Assembly: GCA_029582265.1 (NCBI GenBank)
Contig: CM055820.1
Coordinates: forward strand, 18,558,485 to 18,622,484
DNA from: Zoroaster sp. YZ-2022
Taxonomy: Eukaryota; Echinodermata; Asteroidea; Forcipulatida; Zoroasteridae
Direction: 5' to 3'
Length of the DNA stretch: 64,000 nt
The notes under the pieces were generated by a model. It did not search any database. It was given only the letters and a program-made list of their open reading frames with translations, and was not told the origin of the DNA. The position numbers and the translations under genes are program-made. Shown here in pieces: positions 10,674 through 23,423 of the stretch. Each line of letters starts with the position of its first letter. Within the stretch, counting starts at the first letter, position 1.

Positions 10674-13600
10674 ATAGGTTTTTAAGAGGTTATTATGCTT
10701 TTGTTTAAAACGTTTAATTTGGATTAACATAAGTAAATATAAAGGAAAAGTACTTAAAAACATACTTTCTTTTCGACAAGTGATAATATAGGACCATAAG
10801 GTACGAAAGCAATGAACGAAAACATGTCCAACTTCAAAGTGAATTTACTCGTAATGCAATTGTTTCCGATTCGTCACTATGAGAAAAACACCACGAATTA
10901 TGAAAATACTCATAACTTTTATGTAATTATAGTACATCTCCAATTTTTCTTACACATTCATACCTGTATTTTATTTATTTTATCATGTATCAAGCCAACT
11001 GAAATTGTTCCAGCAAAAAAATCATGAAAAGAGCGAATTGTTCACTATGTGGTTTAGCAAGATTTTTTTTAAATCAAGTAAAATCGGTCGTTTTTTCTAC
11101 CTTTACAAATAGCCCTCCCTTTTGAGAAACAAACATTTTCTGTGAAAGTACTCAATTGAACTGACACAGAGGTACTTTCTCCTGATTTGTTTGTCAGTTG
11201 AAGTTACTTTATTACTTTTTATGTACTTTATGTATTTTAGAAATGTCGAGAAATGCTTTCCTGAGTGATTTGTTATTCACGTAACACTTTCATCAACGAT
11301 ACATTTTGCACATAAATCATGCATAATGCCTTGTTTGTGTCATTCTATTTCATTTTTAAGCATTCAAGAATATATGTTCATCATTATTAAGATAATTATA
11401 CCATCTATTTCCAAGTTATATCTTTTTCGTTTAATGGGCAATCAATCGACGTTTGAGTACGGTACGCATCATGCCGCGGAAGGCAGCACCATGAAATTGG
11501 GCCCGGTGTATAAGACTTAACCGACATAACACCAACAACCAAGCATTTCAGAACACCAATGAAGCTTTATTTCATTTCAGAATTAAATTCAGAATTGTTC
11601 ACTATATTACAATTTACATTACCAAGTGGACCTTCATTGTAATTAAAGGTTTATTACCGTTCTGATTTCGCCGTTTAATGCATGGATTAAAAACAACCAA
11701 ATCAGGTATTATAATAATAATAAAACTGACTTAACACCAACAATGAAACATCATTCAAAACCATGCTGCGCTTGCGCACTACTCCCTCCACCACACAAAC
11801 TGCACACCTCCACCATAAATTCATTGACAAATGTATAAAAACGGTAATAGTTTGCTATAAATACAATTTCTTGCAATTTTTCCATAAATAACGAATTCAT
11901 GCAATAGTTTTCACTTTGCAATGAAATGTGAAAGTTTGCAATTAAAAATGAACGTGTTATTATTAGTAGGCCCGGTATAGCGTCAGGGACATTGTGCATC
12001 ACACTTATCCTCTTGCCGATAGACAAAACTACTATTAATTAATTAATTTAAAACTTTGCGGTGCATGGTCGCAATATAATCACACGAACACATGATGGTA
12101 CTAAATTATTTAGTACGTTTGAATAGCGTGTAAAACTCGCGCGCTTGAAGGCACTAAATCATTTAGTACGTATGAATAGCGTGTAAAACGTTCATATTAG
12201 GGGCACACAATCCCTTCTCAAATGGTGTAAACAGACTTATTGAGTCCCTCTAGACCCAAGAAAACAATTTCAAGCCAAATATAAAGTTTTATATGGGTGC
12301 CAGCCCACAATCCCTTCAAAACTAATTTTTTTACCCAAAACCAATATTTTTGCACATTTTTTGCACTGCTGACATTCTACAGAGAAACCAAGAGATTCTA
12401 TTTGTCTGGCCATTCTAATACCCACAACCAGACCTCAAAATAAACATCTCAGGTTGCCGGTCTGTCTGGGCCATGAAAGCAAGTGGCAGGATGACTGATT
12501 ACATTGGGATTAGTGCGGTAACATCAATGGATGACATCCGTACAGTTTCAATGGGTTGTCAGCTGGCGGGGGGGGGGGGGGGGGGTGCCTTAATTTGAAA
12601 GCTGCATACCGGGTCAATGGTTCACCCCAGGTTGAATTTTTTTTACCATGTTATCAGGCACTGTATCAATAGAGAACTTATGCAAAGTGGCTGAATTTGA
12701 GTTTTCAATGACGTAGTAAACAACAATTGTTTACAAACGGACTGAATGAAATAGCACCACTTAGCACCGCAGGGTTTTAATAACTGAAAACAGTTGACAA
12801 CTTTTCTAGATAACAACTTGACACGGTTTAATCACGGTTTAATCTACACACACAAAGAAAAACAACAAAAATACTGACATAAGTATACTATAATCACTTA
12901 TACGACAACAGTTCTACATTAAACTATGGGTCTTCATTATGAATGTACTGTGTATATGCCCGTTTGTATAAATACTATAAGTCTATACAAAGTGAACACA
13001 TCATTTTATGATGCTTCGATGATTCATAACAATTTTGACGAGTTAATTTAACCAAAGTGCTGCATATAAACTTAATTAACTGGTTGGCATTATCTGTGAA
13101 CCTTATATTATCAATCAAGAAATAAACTTACGACATTGGGCTTTCGAAAACGAATTCTCAACAGAGATGATCAGAATTGTGGCATGGCACAAACACATGA
13201 AACTACAGGAATGGAAGTTTACAGTCCCAAATAAACAGCGCCCTCAATTGACTCCAAGGACTTCATTGACAAAAAATAATAATAATAATAAACTTGGCAT
13301 ACTGAACTAACAGGTGGGGCTTGATGATCCGTCTATTTAGGCATATTAAAGCAGTCAGGGATGTTGCATATACATTGTAAATAGTCGTGGCTTAGTTTAA
13401 TGTGCCTATGGAAACATATAAACCTTTAATATGTACACCCTCTAAGATGCTAAACTGGTTTGAGATTGCTTCTAACATTAAGAAACTATACTTGGTAACA
13501 TGAAGATTAAAGGACCCCCACTTAGTGACAAACATAGACGACAATAAAGATTTCTCCATACTTTTGCCAATCAGTTTTATTTAATACCAGTATCATGTGA

Positions 13601-13776
13601 TCAATATGTAAATTAGACACGCAGTTATACCCATTTAACGAATACACTGCTGGCGGCACGCAAAGAAAGTTTAATAACTGCTTGGAAGAAGTGTATAAAC
13701 GTCTAGATCACCTGAAGTTCGGAGTAATGGGACACCGTACAGAATGCTTTAATATCACCTTATTACATTCTTTAAG
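10674..13776. other. Intergenic or intronic, no gene seen
   Basis: No coding exon supported. Contains a 53-bp tandem pair (about 12098-12190) whose unit holds the 19-nt palindrome GTACTAAATTATTTAGTAC, and an 18-G run (12568-12585). The last part (about 13550-13776) resembles the intron before exon 2 of the second FReD gene (about 17900-18071), so it is probably intron of FReD gene A. Confidence 0.55.
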
Positions 13777-14909
13777 GTTTTTCAAAGACGCTTCAACGGC
13801 ACAGTTGATTTTAATCGAAACTGGGAGGAGTACAAACGCGGGTTTGGAGATAAAGAAGGGGAGTTCTGGTGGGGAAACGAGAAGCTTCGAAGTTTGACGG
13901 ACACGGAGTCGAGTACGTGGGAGTTGATAGTAGATTTGGAAGCATTTGACGGGCATGTTGCACGTGTTCATTATGAAACTTTCAGCATTAGTGGAAGCAC
14001 ATTTGATCTTGATGTCGATTACTTTGAAAACCTTCGGGGAATGGCAGGTAATTGTTTACCATTAAAAAATGACTCACCTTTTGAACACTCTTTACCCTCG
14101 ACCACTAACTAACTTGGTACACATGCGGCTCAATTTTATATAATGTTTGAGTCCATTCATTAGTATTAGATCTTCCTAATTTGAACAAGAAGGGCAGAGA
14201 AACTTGTGCATGACGTACATTATACGGTCATGGGCCAAATATAAGAAATCGACATCTGTTAATCTAAATCCATTATTAAATAATCACCTTTTGCGTGCGC
14301 ACTGAGTATCATTATATATATTCTGATCATGAATGTTCGCCCCTTGTCTTATGCATTGACGTCATAAAGCGGTCATAATTGAGGACCACAAATATAGCTC
14401 GGCTAGTTCTGTGTCCATGTTTGGGTCAAACAACGATGCTGCATTCAAAGGCGATGCACGTGCACGCAGCGGGCTTCCATGAACCATTGAGTTATCTTCT
14501 GTTGCTTGTGAGCGAGGACGCCCATCAATTTGTCATGTCATGCATAAGGTCTACTGATATCCTATTATTTTACGCTTGTACTTATTTAATAAAATGAAAA
14601 GATATGTAGGTTTTAATGTCAGTGTCCTTTTTTGAAGGTGATTGCCTTACAAGGCACCAGCGTGCATTCTCAGCGTACGACCAAGACAATGACGGGTCTG
14701 GTAAAGGGGATTGTGCTGAGATATTCAAAGGAGGCTGGTGGTACGACAAATGCAAGAAAATTGAAAGTAACCTGAATGGCGTGTACAGTAACACTGCAGA
14801 CGTGGAAGTGTATCAAGGAATACAGTGGAATACATGGAATGGTACAATGACCTCCCTTAAAGCATGTGAAATGAAGATACGACGCAACCGCTTTGTGGGC
14901 CAAGGTTAG
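13777..14909 (+). CDS. Fibrinogen-related domain (FReD) gene A, last two exons
   Basis: Exon 13777-14047 (271 nt, phase 0 to 1) follows a TTTAAG acceptor and ends at G|GTAATT. It encodes VFQRRFNGTVDFNRNWEEYK, then GEFWWGNEKL, the middle of a fibrinogen C-terminal domain. Exon 14638-14909 encodes AFSAYDQDND, GGWWYDKC, SNLNGVYSN and KACEMKIRR before TAG. These are the calcium-site region, the GGWWY core and the C-terminal strand of the domain. FReD proteins are usually secreted and bind acetylated sugars or microbes. No first exon with the usual DCxxIL...YCDM block is found upstream, so the gene is either incomplete or its first exon has diverged or been lost. Both exons closely match gene B, showing tandem duplication. 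Confidence 0.82.
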
Positions 14910-16020
14910 TAAAATTCAATGGGACATTTATTTCCACTTTACGTATAGTAAATATACAAAATCCAAAAATCAAAGCTTGTGACGGACATGCCTTGAAATG
15001 ACAAAAAACAACAAAAAACAAGTAAACATTATGCAAGAAAAAATAATCCACATACAAAAACTATACATTGTGTATCCGCTTATTAAGTAAGATTTAAATA
15101 CAAACCAATTGTACAAAATGCTGAAGAAAACGAGCAATTATAAAAAGGCCACGAGTTTGTGTTAATAAACACATATGATGCTCGATACGCAGCAGAATGC
15201 ACCCCTCCCATTGTGTTCCAGGAATCTTAGGAATTCTTTAGAGGATTTCGGGGGGAAGAGGTCCGTTAATAATACTAGACAAACAGTGTGTTAGTGTATA
15301 GGTACAGATGGGGGTGGCACTCTGCCGCATATCGAGCATGGTATATTTAAACATGTTAATGTGTTAAAAACACAATATATTATCAGTATATAATATTATC
15401 TATTATACTTACATGAAGTGTGCCACTCGTGTACTAACCTAGTCCCAGGCATAATACTCCAAGAACAATGGATTTGGCCCATTTGTGACGGTTTGTTCCA
15501 CAAACTGACGTCTCAAAAAGAAGCATTGCATGTGCGTGTTTTGGCGAACACGAACAGAAACTTGTTTCTGTTGTCACATTTTTGACTAGAAACAAGACGG
15601 CTCAGCTACGCGAAAACGCGAACGTAACCAGAAAATTGTTTTCAGTTTGTTACATGTTCAATCATTAACATTTCTCAAAATATACGGTGTTATTAAAATT
15701 TTGTCAAAATGTAACTTACTCGTGAATTCTAGTAATAAACTTGGAATATATGCTTGTATACGAACAATCATTCCTTCATGTTTTAACAAAATAATTAACA
15801 AATCTTCCGTTACTTTTTACAATCCGCCATCTTGAAATGACGGCATCGCAGCGCCACCGAACTCGCGAAAACGCTAAACAAATAACTGAAGCCCAAAAAA
15901 CGCGCCCCAGTCTAGGAGTGGGAGGCTTAACCGGCGTGTGAGATAACTGTATCTTGCACGCGCAGCGTTTACTGAACGCGTCCATTGTCCACCACACAGA
16001 TGGTTCACCCGCGTCTAGTT
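14910..16020. other. Intergenic, no gene seen
   Basis: Spacer between FReD gene A and the THAP/FReD gene B region. AT-rich, with a YY1-like CCGCCATCTTGAAA at about 15826 followed by GC-richer sequence rich in CG dinucleotides (15840-16020), which could be promoter-like. Confidence 0.4.
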
Positions 16021-16023
16021 TAG

Positions 16024-16745
16024 GGAGCGTCCATTGATCTCCATTATATTGACTGGATGGGCCACCCTGGGATTGGCTATTCGCTCAGTGCATATCGTAG
16101 CCCTCTAGCGGTGAATTTGCACCCAGTGTCTTGATGATAGCCACACTGAGGCGTTAAGTGAGCGTACACTTTCGCGCGTATGTTATGGTACTAAGCGCAC
16201 GTGTACTTCTACCAGACAATGATCGCTGGAGATATTCCGCGCGTACGCACATCAACTGCAAAATACGCTAAACGCGATGCACTATCGCTGCCCCCTTTCG
16301 GTGGCACTGGTCTATCAACATGTGCCCTCAACAGTTCATGCACGTTGCGAATAGTTCGTCACGCCCATCTTGCGTGCGCGTATTATGAAACGTGTTTAAA
16401 AATGTGTAGACAAGTCGTCACACTAGACTGATACGTAAACTATCAAATGGATTAATGCGTCACACAACATTTTTGTTCTGATAATCAGTTATTTTATAAC
16501 TGTTTTTGAGTAAATGATTTTAGAAAATCAATTCAAAATACGGGGGACCTGTGTAAAAATGGTTAAGGTATGTGCGGCCACAGGTTGTCAGGTCAAGGGA
16601 TGTGCAGAGGAGCGGAAAAGTGGAAATTTCTTTCACAAGTAAGTACTCGTTTCGCTTGCGGCGCGCGCGTACAGTGCCAGCAGCACAAATGTGTACAAAT
16701 ACGCTGTTTCAGCCTATCCAGTCACTGTAATGGAGATCAATGGTT
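16024..16745. repeat. Inverted pair of a CTATCCAGT...GGAGATCAATGG motif
   Basis: CCATTGATCTCCATT...CTGGATGG at about 16038-16063 is the reverse complement, with few mismatches, of CCTATCCAGTCACTG...GGAGATCAATGG at about 16712-16742. The two arms face each other about 650 bp apart and enclose the THAP-like exon. Related motifs occur at 51355-51420 and 51595-51645. Confidence 0.6.
16559..16638 (+). CDS. Possible first exon of a THAP-domain protein
   Basis: ATG at 16559 opens MVKVCAATGCQVKGC, and the exon continues to GNFFHK before a strong donor, AA|GTAAGTACT. THAP zinc fingers start in just this way: a short N-terminus, C-x4-C, then a basic stretch and FH(K/R)FP, often split by an intron at that point. 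THAP proteins are DNA-binding factors or transposases of the P-element type. I could not find the second exon with the remaining Cys/His pair, so this may be a relic. The call rests on one short exon. Confidence 0.4.
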
Positions 16746-16749
16746 GGAA

Positions 16750-16900
16750 CTGCTGAAACGTTCCAATACGAGAGCGTTCTACTGGGAACACCCCAGCGTT
16801 CCACTGGGCATACATGAACGGTCCGTGGGAACGCAACCGTGTTCCCAATGGAACGTTCCACTGGGAACACGCGGGCATGAGTTGCTCTAGGCACGTTCCT
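16750..16900. repeat. Cluster of TTCCACTGGGAA-type palindromes
   Basis: GTTCCACTGGGAACA and variants (GTTCTACTGGGAACA, GTTCCACTGGGCATA, GTTCCCAATGGAAC, GGAACGTTCC) occur at least five times in 150 bp, partly overlapping. It could be a decayed tandem repeat or a factor-binding cluster. Confidence 0.7.
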
Positions 16901-17446
16901 GCGGATCGAAAGCCAAAGGCAGCCGGTAGCCATTCGCGAACCGTAGTCTGCATGATGGCGGTATGGGTGTATTGTGTGTGTCGTTTCGTGTACGACTGTG
17001 TACAGGTACGTTTGCCAGTATCATGGGAGTAGATGCTTGGCGCGAGAAGCGAGTTCCTAGAACTACACGCAATCTTAAACCAGATGCAGATGAACCATCA
17101 GCTGTGGGCTTCTGATGATCGTTGGAGCCAGAACGTGCTCAGTATATAGGCGTGGTTTATGTTGGAATTACGTCACACTTAATACCAACAGAATAGACTT
17201 CTAGTAATAGACTTCTGGTATCATATGTATGAGAATAAATTCGTTATCCTGTGCGCACTCTTGAAACACGGAAAATATAGCACGTCTGCGTCCCAAATGC
17301 CCTTCGGCCTCATGGCATATAGGATACAGAAGCGCTATATTTGTGTGTGTTCCACTGGCGCTTGTAGGATAAATTATATAATTCATGAAAAATTTTGTTA
17401 ATGCAATTGCCATCTTTTGTCTTTCCACGTACCAATGAGCCCACAG

Positions 17447-19134
17447 CACCTCAGGATTGTCAGGATATACTGAACTCTGGTAACACAACTAGTGGAGTTT
17501 ACACCATCCAGAATGGAGAGAAGTCAATGGAGGTCTACTGTGACATGGAGACACCAGACCAAGGATATATAGTAAGTACACTTGTGTCTGATTTCCATGA
17601 TTAAGCACATTTTTGCATTATAGTTTTTGTATCTCTTTATAGGGGCGAATTATTCCGAACCATCACAGAAACATCCGAAGCAATCAACAGCATTATGTTT
17701 CACTTACAATTTACATAGTAGTTAATACGAACAGTCTTGAGCAAAAACATTAATTGTTTATATTATATATGACTATTGTATCAAAGATAACCGATTGCCG
17801 TTGAAAACCCTGTATTTGTCTACAATAGCTCATTCGGTTTGGATTTACCAGCGATGGAGCATTTAACAGTGACAAACGGAGACGACGACGAACATCGCTA
17901 CACAATTTGGCCAATCATTTTAATTTACCAATATCATGTGATCAGTATGTAAATTAGACACGCAGTTTACCGAACTGTTTAATGAACTGAATATTTAACA
18001 ACTGCTTAGGAGAAAAGGAGGAGTAGGACACCTTACATTGTCCTTTAATTTCACCTTCTACATTCTCTAAGGTTTTTCAAAGACGCTTCAACGGCACAGT
18101 AGATTTTAATCGAAGCTGGGAGGAGTACAAACACGGGTTTGGAGATCTAGAAGGGGAGTTCTGGTGGGGAAACGAGAAGCTTCGAAATTTTACGGAGCAC
18201 TACTCAAGTACGTGGGAGTTGGTGGTAGATTTGGAAGCATTTGACGGGGATATTGCACGTGTTCATTATGGCTATTTCAGCATTAGTGGAAACACATTTG
18301 ATCTTGATGTCGATGTATTTGAAGACCTCATTGGCACTGCAGGTAATCTTTGTTCCCCTGTTTAAACTTTTCCTCATGTTACTTATTTTTTCTTTCTGTT
18401 CATCCGCGTCGTGCTTTTTCATCGATATCTTCTCCCCAGTTCCCTTTGCTGGTCTCCTATTGGCCCTCCTCATCTGCAACCTCTTTCCCCTCGTCCATCA
18501 ATAACCACATGTAACATCGCTTCCAAGTCTGTTGTATGAGTTTACATGCGCAAGTAGTAGAAATACCCTGATGAAATATATGCTTTAATGTATCTAGTAG
18601 AGTGTCCTGCGTTATGCTGGTATTCGCCGCTTGTCTTTATATAGCTTGTCTTTATATATGTTAAATCCACAAAAACAGTCGTTTACCAGCCAGCCTTTTA
18701 CCAGCCAGCCTTTTACCAGCCAGCCTTTTACCAGCCAGCCTTTTACCAGCCAGCCTTTTACCATCCAGAGCCATAAATGTCATTGAAATCGCTACTTTCG
18801 CTTGTACTTTTGTCAGTCACATGAACACAATTATGATAGCCATGATGTCATCGTCCTTTTTCTCGAAGGTGATGGCCTTACAACACACCAACACGCATTC
18901 TCAGCATACAACCAAGACAACGACCGATCCGGTCCAGGGGATTGTGCCGAGATATTCAAAGGAGGTTGGTGGTATGTCAAATGCAAGAAAATTGAAAGTA
19001 ACCTGAATGGCGTGTACAGTAACACTACAGACGTGGAAGAGTATCAAGGAATACAGTGGAATACATGGAACGGTACAATGACCTCCCTTAAAGCATGTGA
19101 AATGAAGATACGACGCAACCGCTTTGTGGGTTAG
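17447..19134 (+). CDS. Fibrinogen-related domain (FReD) gene B
   Basis: Three exons join in phase. Exon 17447-17571 (after CCACAG, phase 1 to 0) encodes PQDCQDILNSGNTTSGVYTI and VYCDMETPDQGYI, with donor GTAAGT. Exon 18072-18342 (271 nt, phase 0 to 1) encodes VFQRRFNGTVDFNRSW and GEFWWGNEKL. Exon 18869-19134 encodes DNDRSGPGDCAEIF, GGWWYVKC, SNLNGVYSN and KACEMKIRR, then TAG. Together they make about 220 residues, a full fibrinogen C-terminal domain with its paired cysteines, as in ficolins, tachylectins and invertebrate FREPs. A phase-1 start implies an upstream signal-peptide exon, which I could not identify. The likely role is a secreted, sugar-binding, probably immune lectin. A copy of the last exon lies at 35049-35314. 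Confidence 0.88.
18682..18770. repeat. 15-bp minisatellite (TTTTACCAGCCAGCC)n
   Basis: About six units, in the intron before the last exon of FReD gene B. The assembled sequence after the first gap starts inside the same array (34892-34950). Confidence 0.95.
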
Positions 19135-19167
19135 TAAAATTCAATGGGACATTTATTGCCACTTTAC

Positions 19168-19269
19168 GTGGAAGAGTATCAAGGAATACAGTGGAATAAA
19201 TGGAAGGGTACAGATGTCTCCATTAAAACATGTGAAATGAAGATACGACGCAACCGCTTTGTTGGTTAG
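19168..19269 (+). pseudogene. Partial FReD exon in tandem
   Basis: About 102 nt repeat the end of the last FReD exon, from VEEYQGIQW to RRNRFVG and TAG, with changes such as NKWKGTDVSIKT. The repeat also includes the following 3' flank, so a unit of about 135 bp (from 19033) was duplicated. It has no acceptor of its own and lies behind the stop codon. Confidence 0.8.
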
Positions 19270-20587
19270 TAAAATTCAATCCAATGGGACATTTATTTCC
19301 ACTTTACGTTCGTTTAAATGGACAATATTGTCACGGTCAAAGAAGACTTTCAACAGGGCATGGAATCAGTGTCCCATTTTAAGATGAGCATAGTGACTGG
19401 CTCACTATATGACCTTAATATGACCTATCATGTAGGGTATTATTTCCAGTCACTGAGTTAATCTAAAACTAGCACTCCGATTCCATGCCCTGTTGATCGT
19501 GATGATGTTGTCCCTTTAAACTGAGATGTACATCATTGGTATAAATAACCCAGTATTTGTTTTGAATATGATACCACAGATCCTCAGAAGTAATAGCATA
19601 TGCCATGTTGTTATTTTCGATAAAACGTGAAAAGTATACAGACAAATTCAAATCTGAAATGGAGTCACCGGCTGGTGATCATTATATACTATTATTATCT
19701 TGTTAATGACACAACCAGAGAAACTAAACATTCAATGGTTTGTTTCTTTACATATCTATTCATCTTTACAAAGTATTGATGAACATATAGACATTTTACT
19801 AATGGTGAACACTCTTAAAAACGAAATAGAATGATTCGGCTTTCAAGCCATGTATATAATGTGAACTTCATTAGCTTTACACTAAACAAACTGCTAGTTA
19901 TGCGGTAGAAGTAAAAAAAAAAAAAAAAAAATGCATGATAATTTGTGTAATTACCAATTTGTGTAAGGATATACTTTTCTTTCTCTTGCCTGACTAAAAT
20001 AGGTTTAGTGTCCAGAACGATCAATGCGATATGAACAAAATAATAATAAAAATAAAACAAATGAATACACGGTGAAACAACGTATTATAACATTTTATAT
20101 ATATCAAGCCCTCAAACAAAATGTAACTGCCGTTGGTCCGAATGCCAATACATCAACCAGTCTCTGACCGATGCACACAAAACCAGTTGTTCACAACATC
20201 AAAACTAATGTTTAAAAGAACTTAGAAATTATTTTTGCTGAAATAACTAAAGTAGCAGCATACATCTTTAAAAAGCAGTGTAAGCTGTTACCATAATGAT
20301 ATTGTAAGCGTATATAGGTCTACTTAATAGGAATAACGAAAACGTGTATATTATTACATACTTTGATTTTGAAATTGCGCGTTAGTACCATTAAATATGT
20401 AATTGTTTATCTTAACATTTAGTAAGTGTCTGTAGTAAAGGGAAGGTACAACATTGGTAATAACTAGATTATAAATCGGATTAACGAATCATGAATAAAC
20501 ACTTACTCGTGGTAAAGTTTTAACACATATCAATCATCCTGATACATTATTAATGCAATAAAAGTTTATTCAGTCTTCATTCAATCT

Positions 20588-20948
20588 TAATAATAATAAT
20601 AATAATAATAATGTGTGGACTTATATAGCGCACGTATCCAACAACTGAGTGGTGCTCAAGGCGCATTATATTATTACCCCTGCTCATAAGGCTCATAAAG
20701 GCTCATAAATCATTCCTGAAACCATCTCAGCTCCTGGGGAGTATACAGCTCAATTGCCCATTACAGCGCATATAGGGCTAATCAACCAACTCTGCCCTCA
20801 CAGGTACCCATTTAACCCCTGGGTGGGAAGCAATTATGGGTTATGTCTTGCTCAAGGACAAAAGTGTCACGGCTGGATTTGAACCCACATTCTGCTGCTA
20901 ACACCAGAACTTGAGTCCGGTAAACTAGACCGCTCGGCCACGACACTC
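20588..20948 (-). mobile_element. tRNA-headed SINE (copy 1)
   Basis: Minus-strand element: tRNA-like head at the right end (GGAGTGTCGTGGCCGAGCGG), box B near 20880, a centre with the ACCCCTGGGTGG-type block (about 20810-20830), tail GCGCTATATAAGTCCACAC and ATT units at 20588-20612. Its twin is at 36768-37136. Confidence 0.8.
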
Positions 20949-21337
20949 CCACTTGTATTCCCAATTCATAAATAAATGCTGTATCCATTTCCTTTTCAAA
21001 ATGAAAATAACTTGTAATTTGTTTTAAAAAGCCAAATAAAATGGGCAAATTCACGTTTTTGGGGACACACGAAATACTACATACACATGAGTCAGCGTGA
21101 CGCGAACAAACTTCATCAATTAGTTCAACCGCGTCTCGCGTCGTCTTACACCAGCATGAACATATGTTACCAAATACCAAAGAATGTTAGACCTATAGCT
21201 TTAAGTACTTTCATCTCGTTGTCGTTATAGTTGAAGTTGTAATGTATCTGAATGTATAATCTTGTTACGATTTTTTCACTCGAATAATCATTAAACAAAA
21301 TATGTCGTGTAAAGTTGTTTAACATGCTGCCAATTAA

Positions 21338-21665
21338 AAAGGGAAGGTACAACATTCAGATAATAAATGACTTATTATCTTAGTACACATATTGATCACA
21401 CAGGGAAATTATTTCGTCTGAAGTGCTTTTCATCATAGTTGTAGTGAAAACAGGAATTGTTATGTTGAAACTAGTTTTAAAAAAATGTTCTGTTTGTAAA
21501 TATACAAACAGAACAAACTTGTAACAGTTTTTCGATGTTTTCTCAAACGTGGGCCTGGATTGGATGAATTTTTCAGCAGGTAATTTTTATGATATATTTC
21601 TTGAAACTGTTGTCATGTAAATAACGTACGATATCAAATGCCAATGCTGTACCTTAATTCCCTTT
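21338..21665. mobile_element. MITE with GGGAAGGTACAACATT ends
   Basis: The left end AAAAAGGGAAGGTACAACAT (21337-21356) is mirrored at the right by ATGCTGTACCTTAATTCCCT (about 21643-21662). A hairpin GTTCTGTTTGTA/TACAAACAGAAC (21487-21514) lies in the middle. Related ends occur at 20438, 37530, 54741, 55092, 59344 and 61905, so this is a dispersed family. Confidence 0.6.
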
Positions 21666-21899
21666 ACATTTGTTGTGCGCCTTCATACCTATAGCTCGCG
21701 TATGAAGAGGATAGGCAGTTGATAAATTAAAATTTTCATCAAGAATCCTGTTTGTTGTGTGACGTAGCTCCAACATAACCACACCCACTTCGCTCAAAGT
21801 GCTTCCAACGATCATCGGAAGCCCATTGGAAATGCATTGACCACATTTAAGCAAGGAATTAGAAAGCTTGGGACTTGCATTTAACATATGTGTTGTAAA

Positions 21900-23420
21900 G
21901 ACTTAAAATCTTAGTAACAAAGTCAATTTGTGCCTCAAGAATCGCTTTTGAACGTTAAAATCAAGGAATTTAGGTTAAATTACACAATGGTATGCCAGCT
22001 ATGGAATAGAAAGAATGCGCGTACTACCAATGCGTGCGTACATTACGTATCGACTTACGAACAGGATTGCTGACACGTTAGCTATACTTACGACTACAGT
22101 TATTCAAAAAATGTAAATGATTATGTTTCGTGCTCTGCATGTAATGTATTTTAAAGCTTACTTCTCTGTAATGTATTTTTAGTTTAAGATTCTTAAAAAG
22201 TAATCGAGTCGCATTTCGTTCCTTATCGATTTATTTAAAGATGCATCGCCCGTGTTTTACCGGCAATTTCCGATTTTGTTTTGTTTTCATTGGAACATTG
22301 ATAATTTCCTGCTAGGAAGGAAAACAAAACTTGGAAATGAGATATTTCACAAAATAGTTATCAGAAGCTTGGTTTTACAGTAAAAAATGCAAAAAAATTA
22401 ATTTATTACGAGACACGTCCTTTCACAATATATATTTACTGTGAAACCATGTTTCTCACAATTATTTTGAGAATGTGTAATCTTACAGCATTTGTATTCA
22501 GTTAAGTTCCTCAAGAAAAAAAGCAATGTTCTGATGAAAAATAAAGTTGCCATTAAAATATCGAAAACATGGGCGATACATCTTAAGGTGAATTAATAGA
22601 GGATGGTGTAACTAAGGTTTTAGTAAACTGTAATGTACAGTGCTTGTTTAATAAAAATGTTAAGATGTAATTTGAATCAAATTGAACAAAAATAGTTTCA
22701 TTATTTTTGACGTTTCATTCCTTCGGCTAATCAGAACCATGCATTTGAATTCAGATGATAGACGGCAAATGTGAAAGGACCACCATCCCAAAAACTCAAT
22801 GTACTGAATTAAATGCCCTCAACTGTTAACACGGTAAGGAGTGCTTGTTTTATAATTAACTCCATGGCAACCGGACTCACTCAAATAAACCGCGACAAAA
22901 ATTACAAACTGAAATAAGGAACACGGAAGACATATTGCTTTCTTTTCTGTATATAGGTTGGATTTCTTAAACGGAACCTGGTCGTTCGCCTAATGTGAAT
23001 GAAAAGAGGTAGCTGATTATTTCAGTTGAACCGAAAATAATTCTGAATACAGCCTTGCTCTTGCTTTGCCTTGTTTGAATCAAGATATATTTTATTTACT
23101 GTAATTATTTGGCTTGTTCTATCCTTTATGATGGTTTCGTCAAGTTTTATTGTAACTCAGTCTCATTTTCCCCTTGATTCCTTTATTTCATGTGTTTTTC
23201 TATACATCCCTTTATTGTCTCAAACTGGATGAAAGCTTTATATGGGTTTTTGGTGCACATGAGGATTTGGAGGGGGTAAGGGCTGAACCATGGAGGTCCC
23301 CCTAGATCTGCCAATTATTACCATCTTCAAATCAAGTAAGCTTTAAATAACATAATATAAATTATCTCTGTTTCTGTTTGGGTATGTATTACAATGGTGT
23401 ACATCATCAATATTAACCAG
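21900..23420. other. Non-coding part of duplicated block
   Basis: No exon supported. Part of it (about 22240-22570) has diverged relatives near 29275, 46690, 53870 and 55200, sharing GTTTTAC(C/A)GGCAATTT and the following CATTGATAATTTCC. Confidence 0.5.
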
Positions 23421-23423
23421 TAT

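Noticed and set aside
18682..18770. CRISPR-like direct repeats
   Set aside because: 15-bp head-to-tail units with no spacers, in an animal intron: a minisatellite.
20812..21180. 122-codon minus-strand open stretch
   Set aside because: Mostly the SINE head read through; no conserved protein motif.
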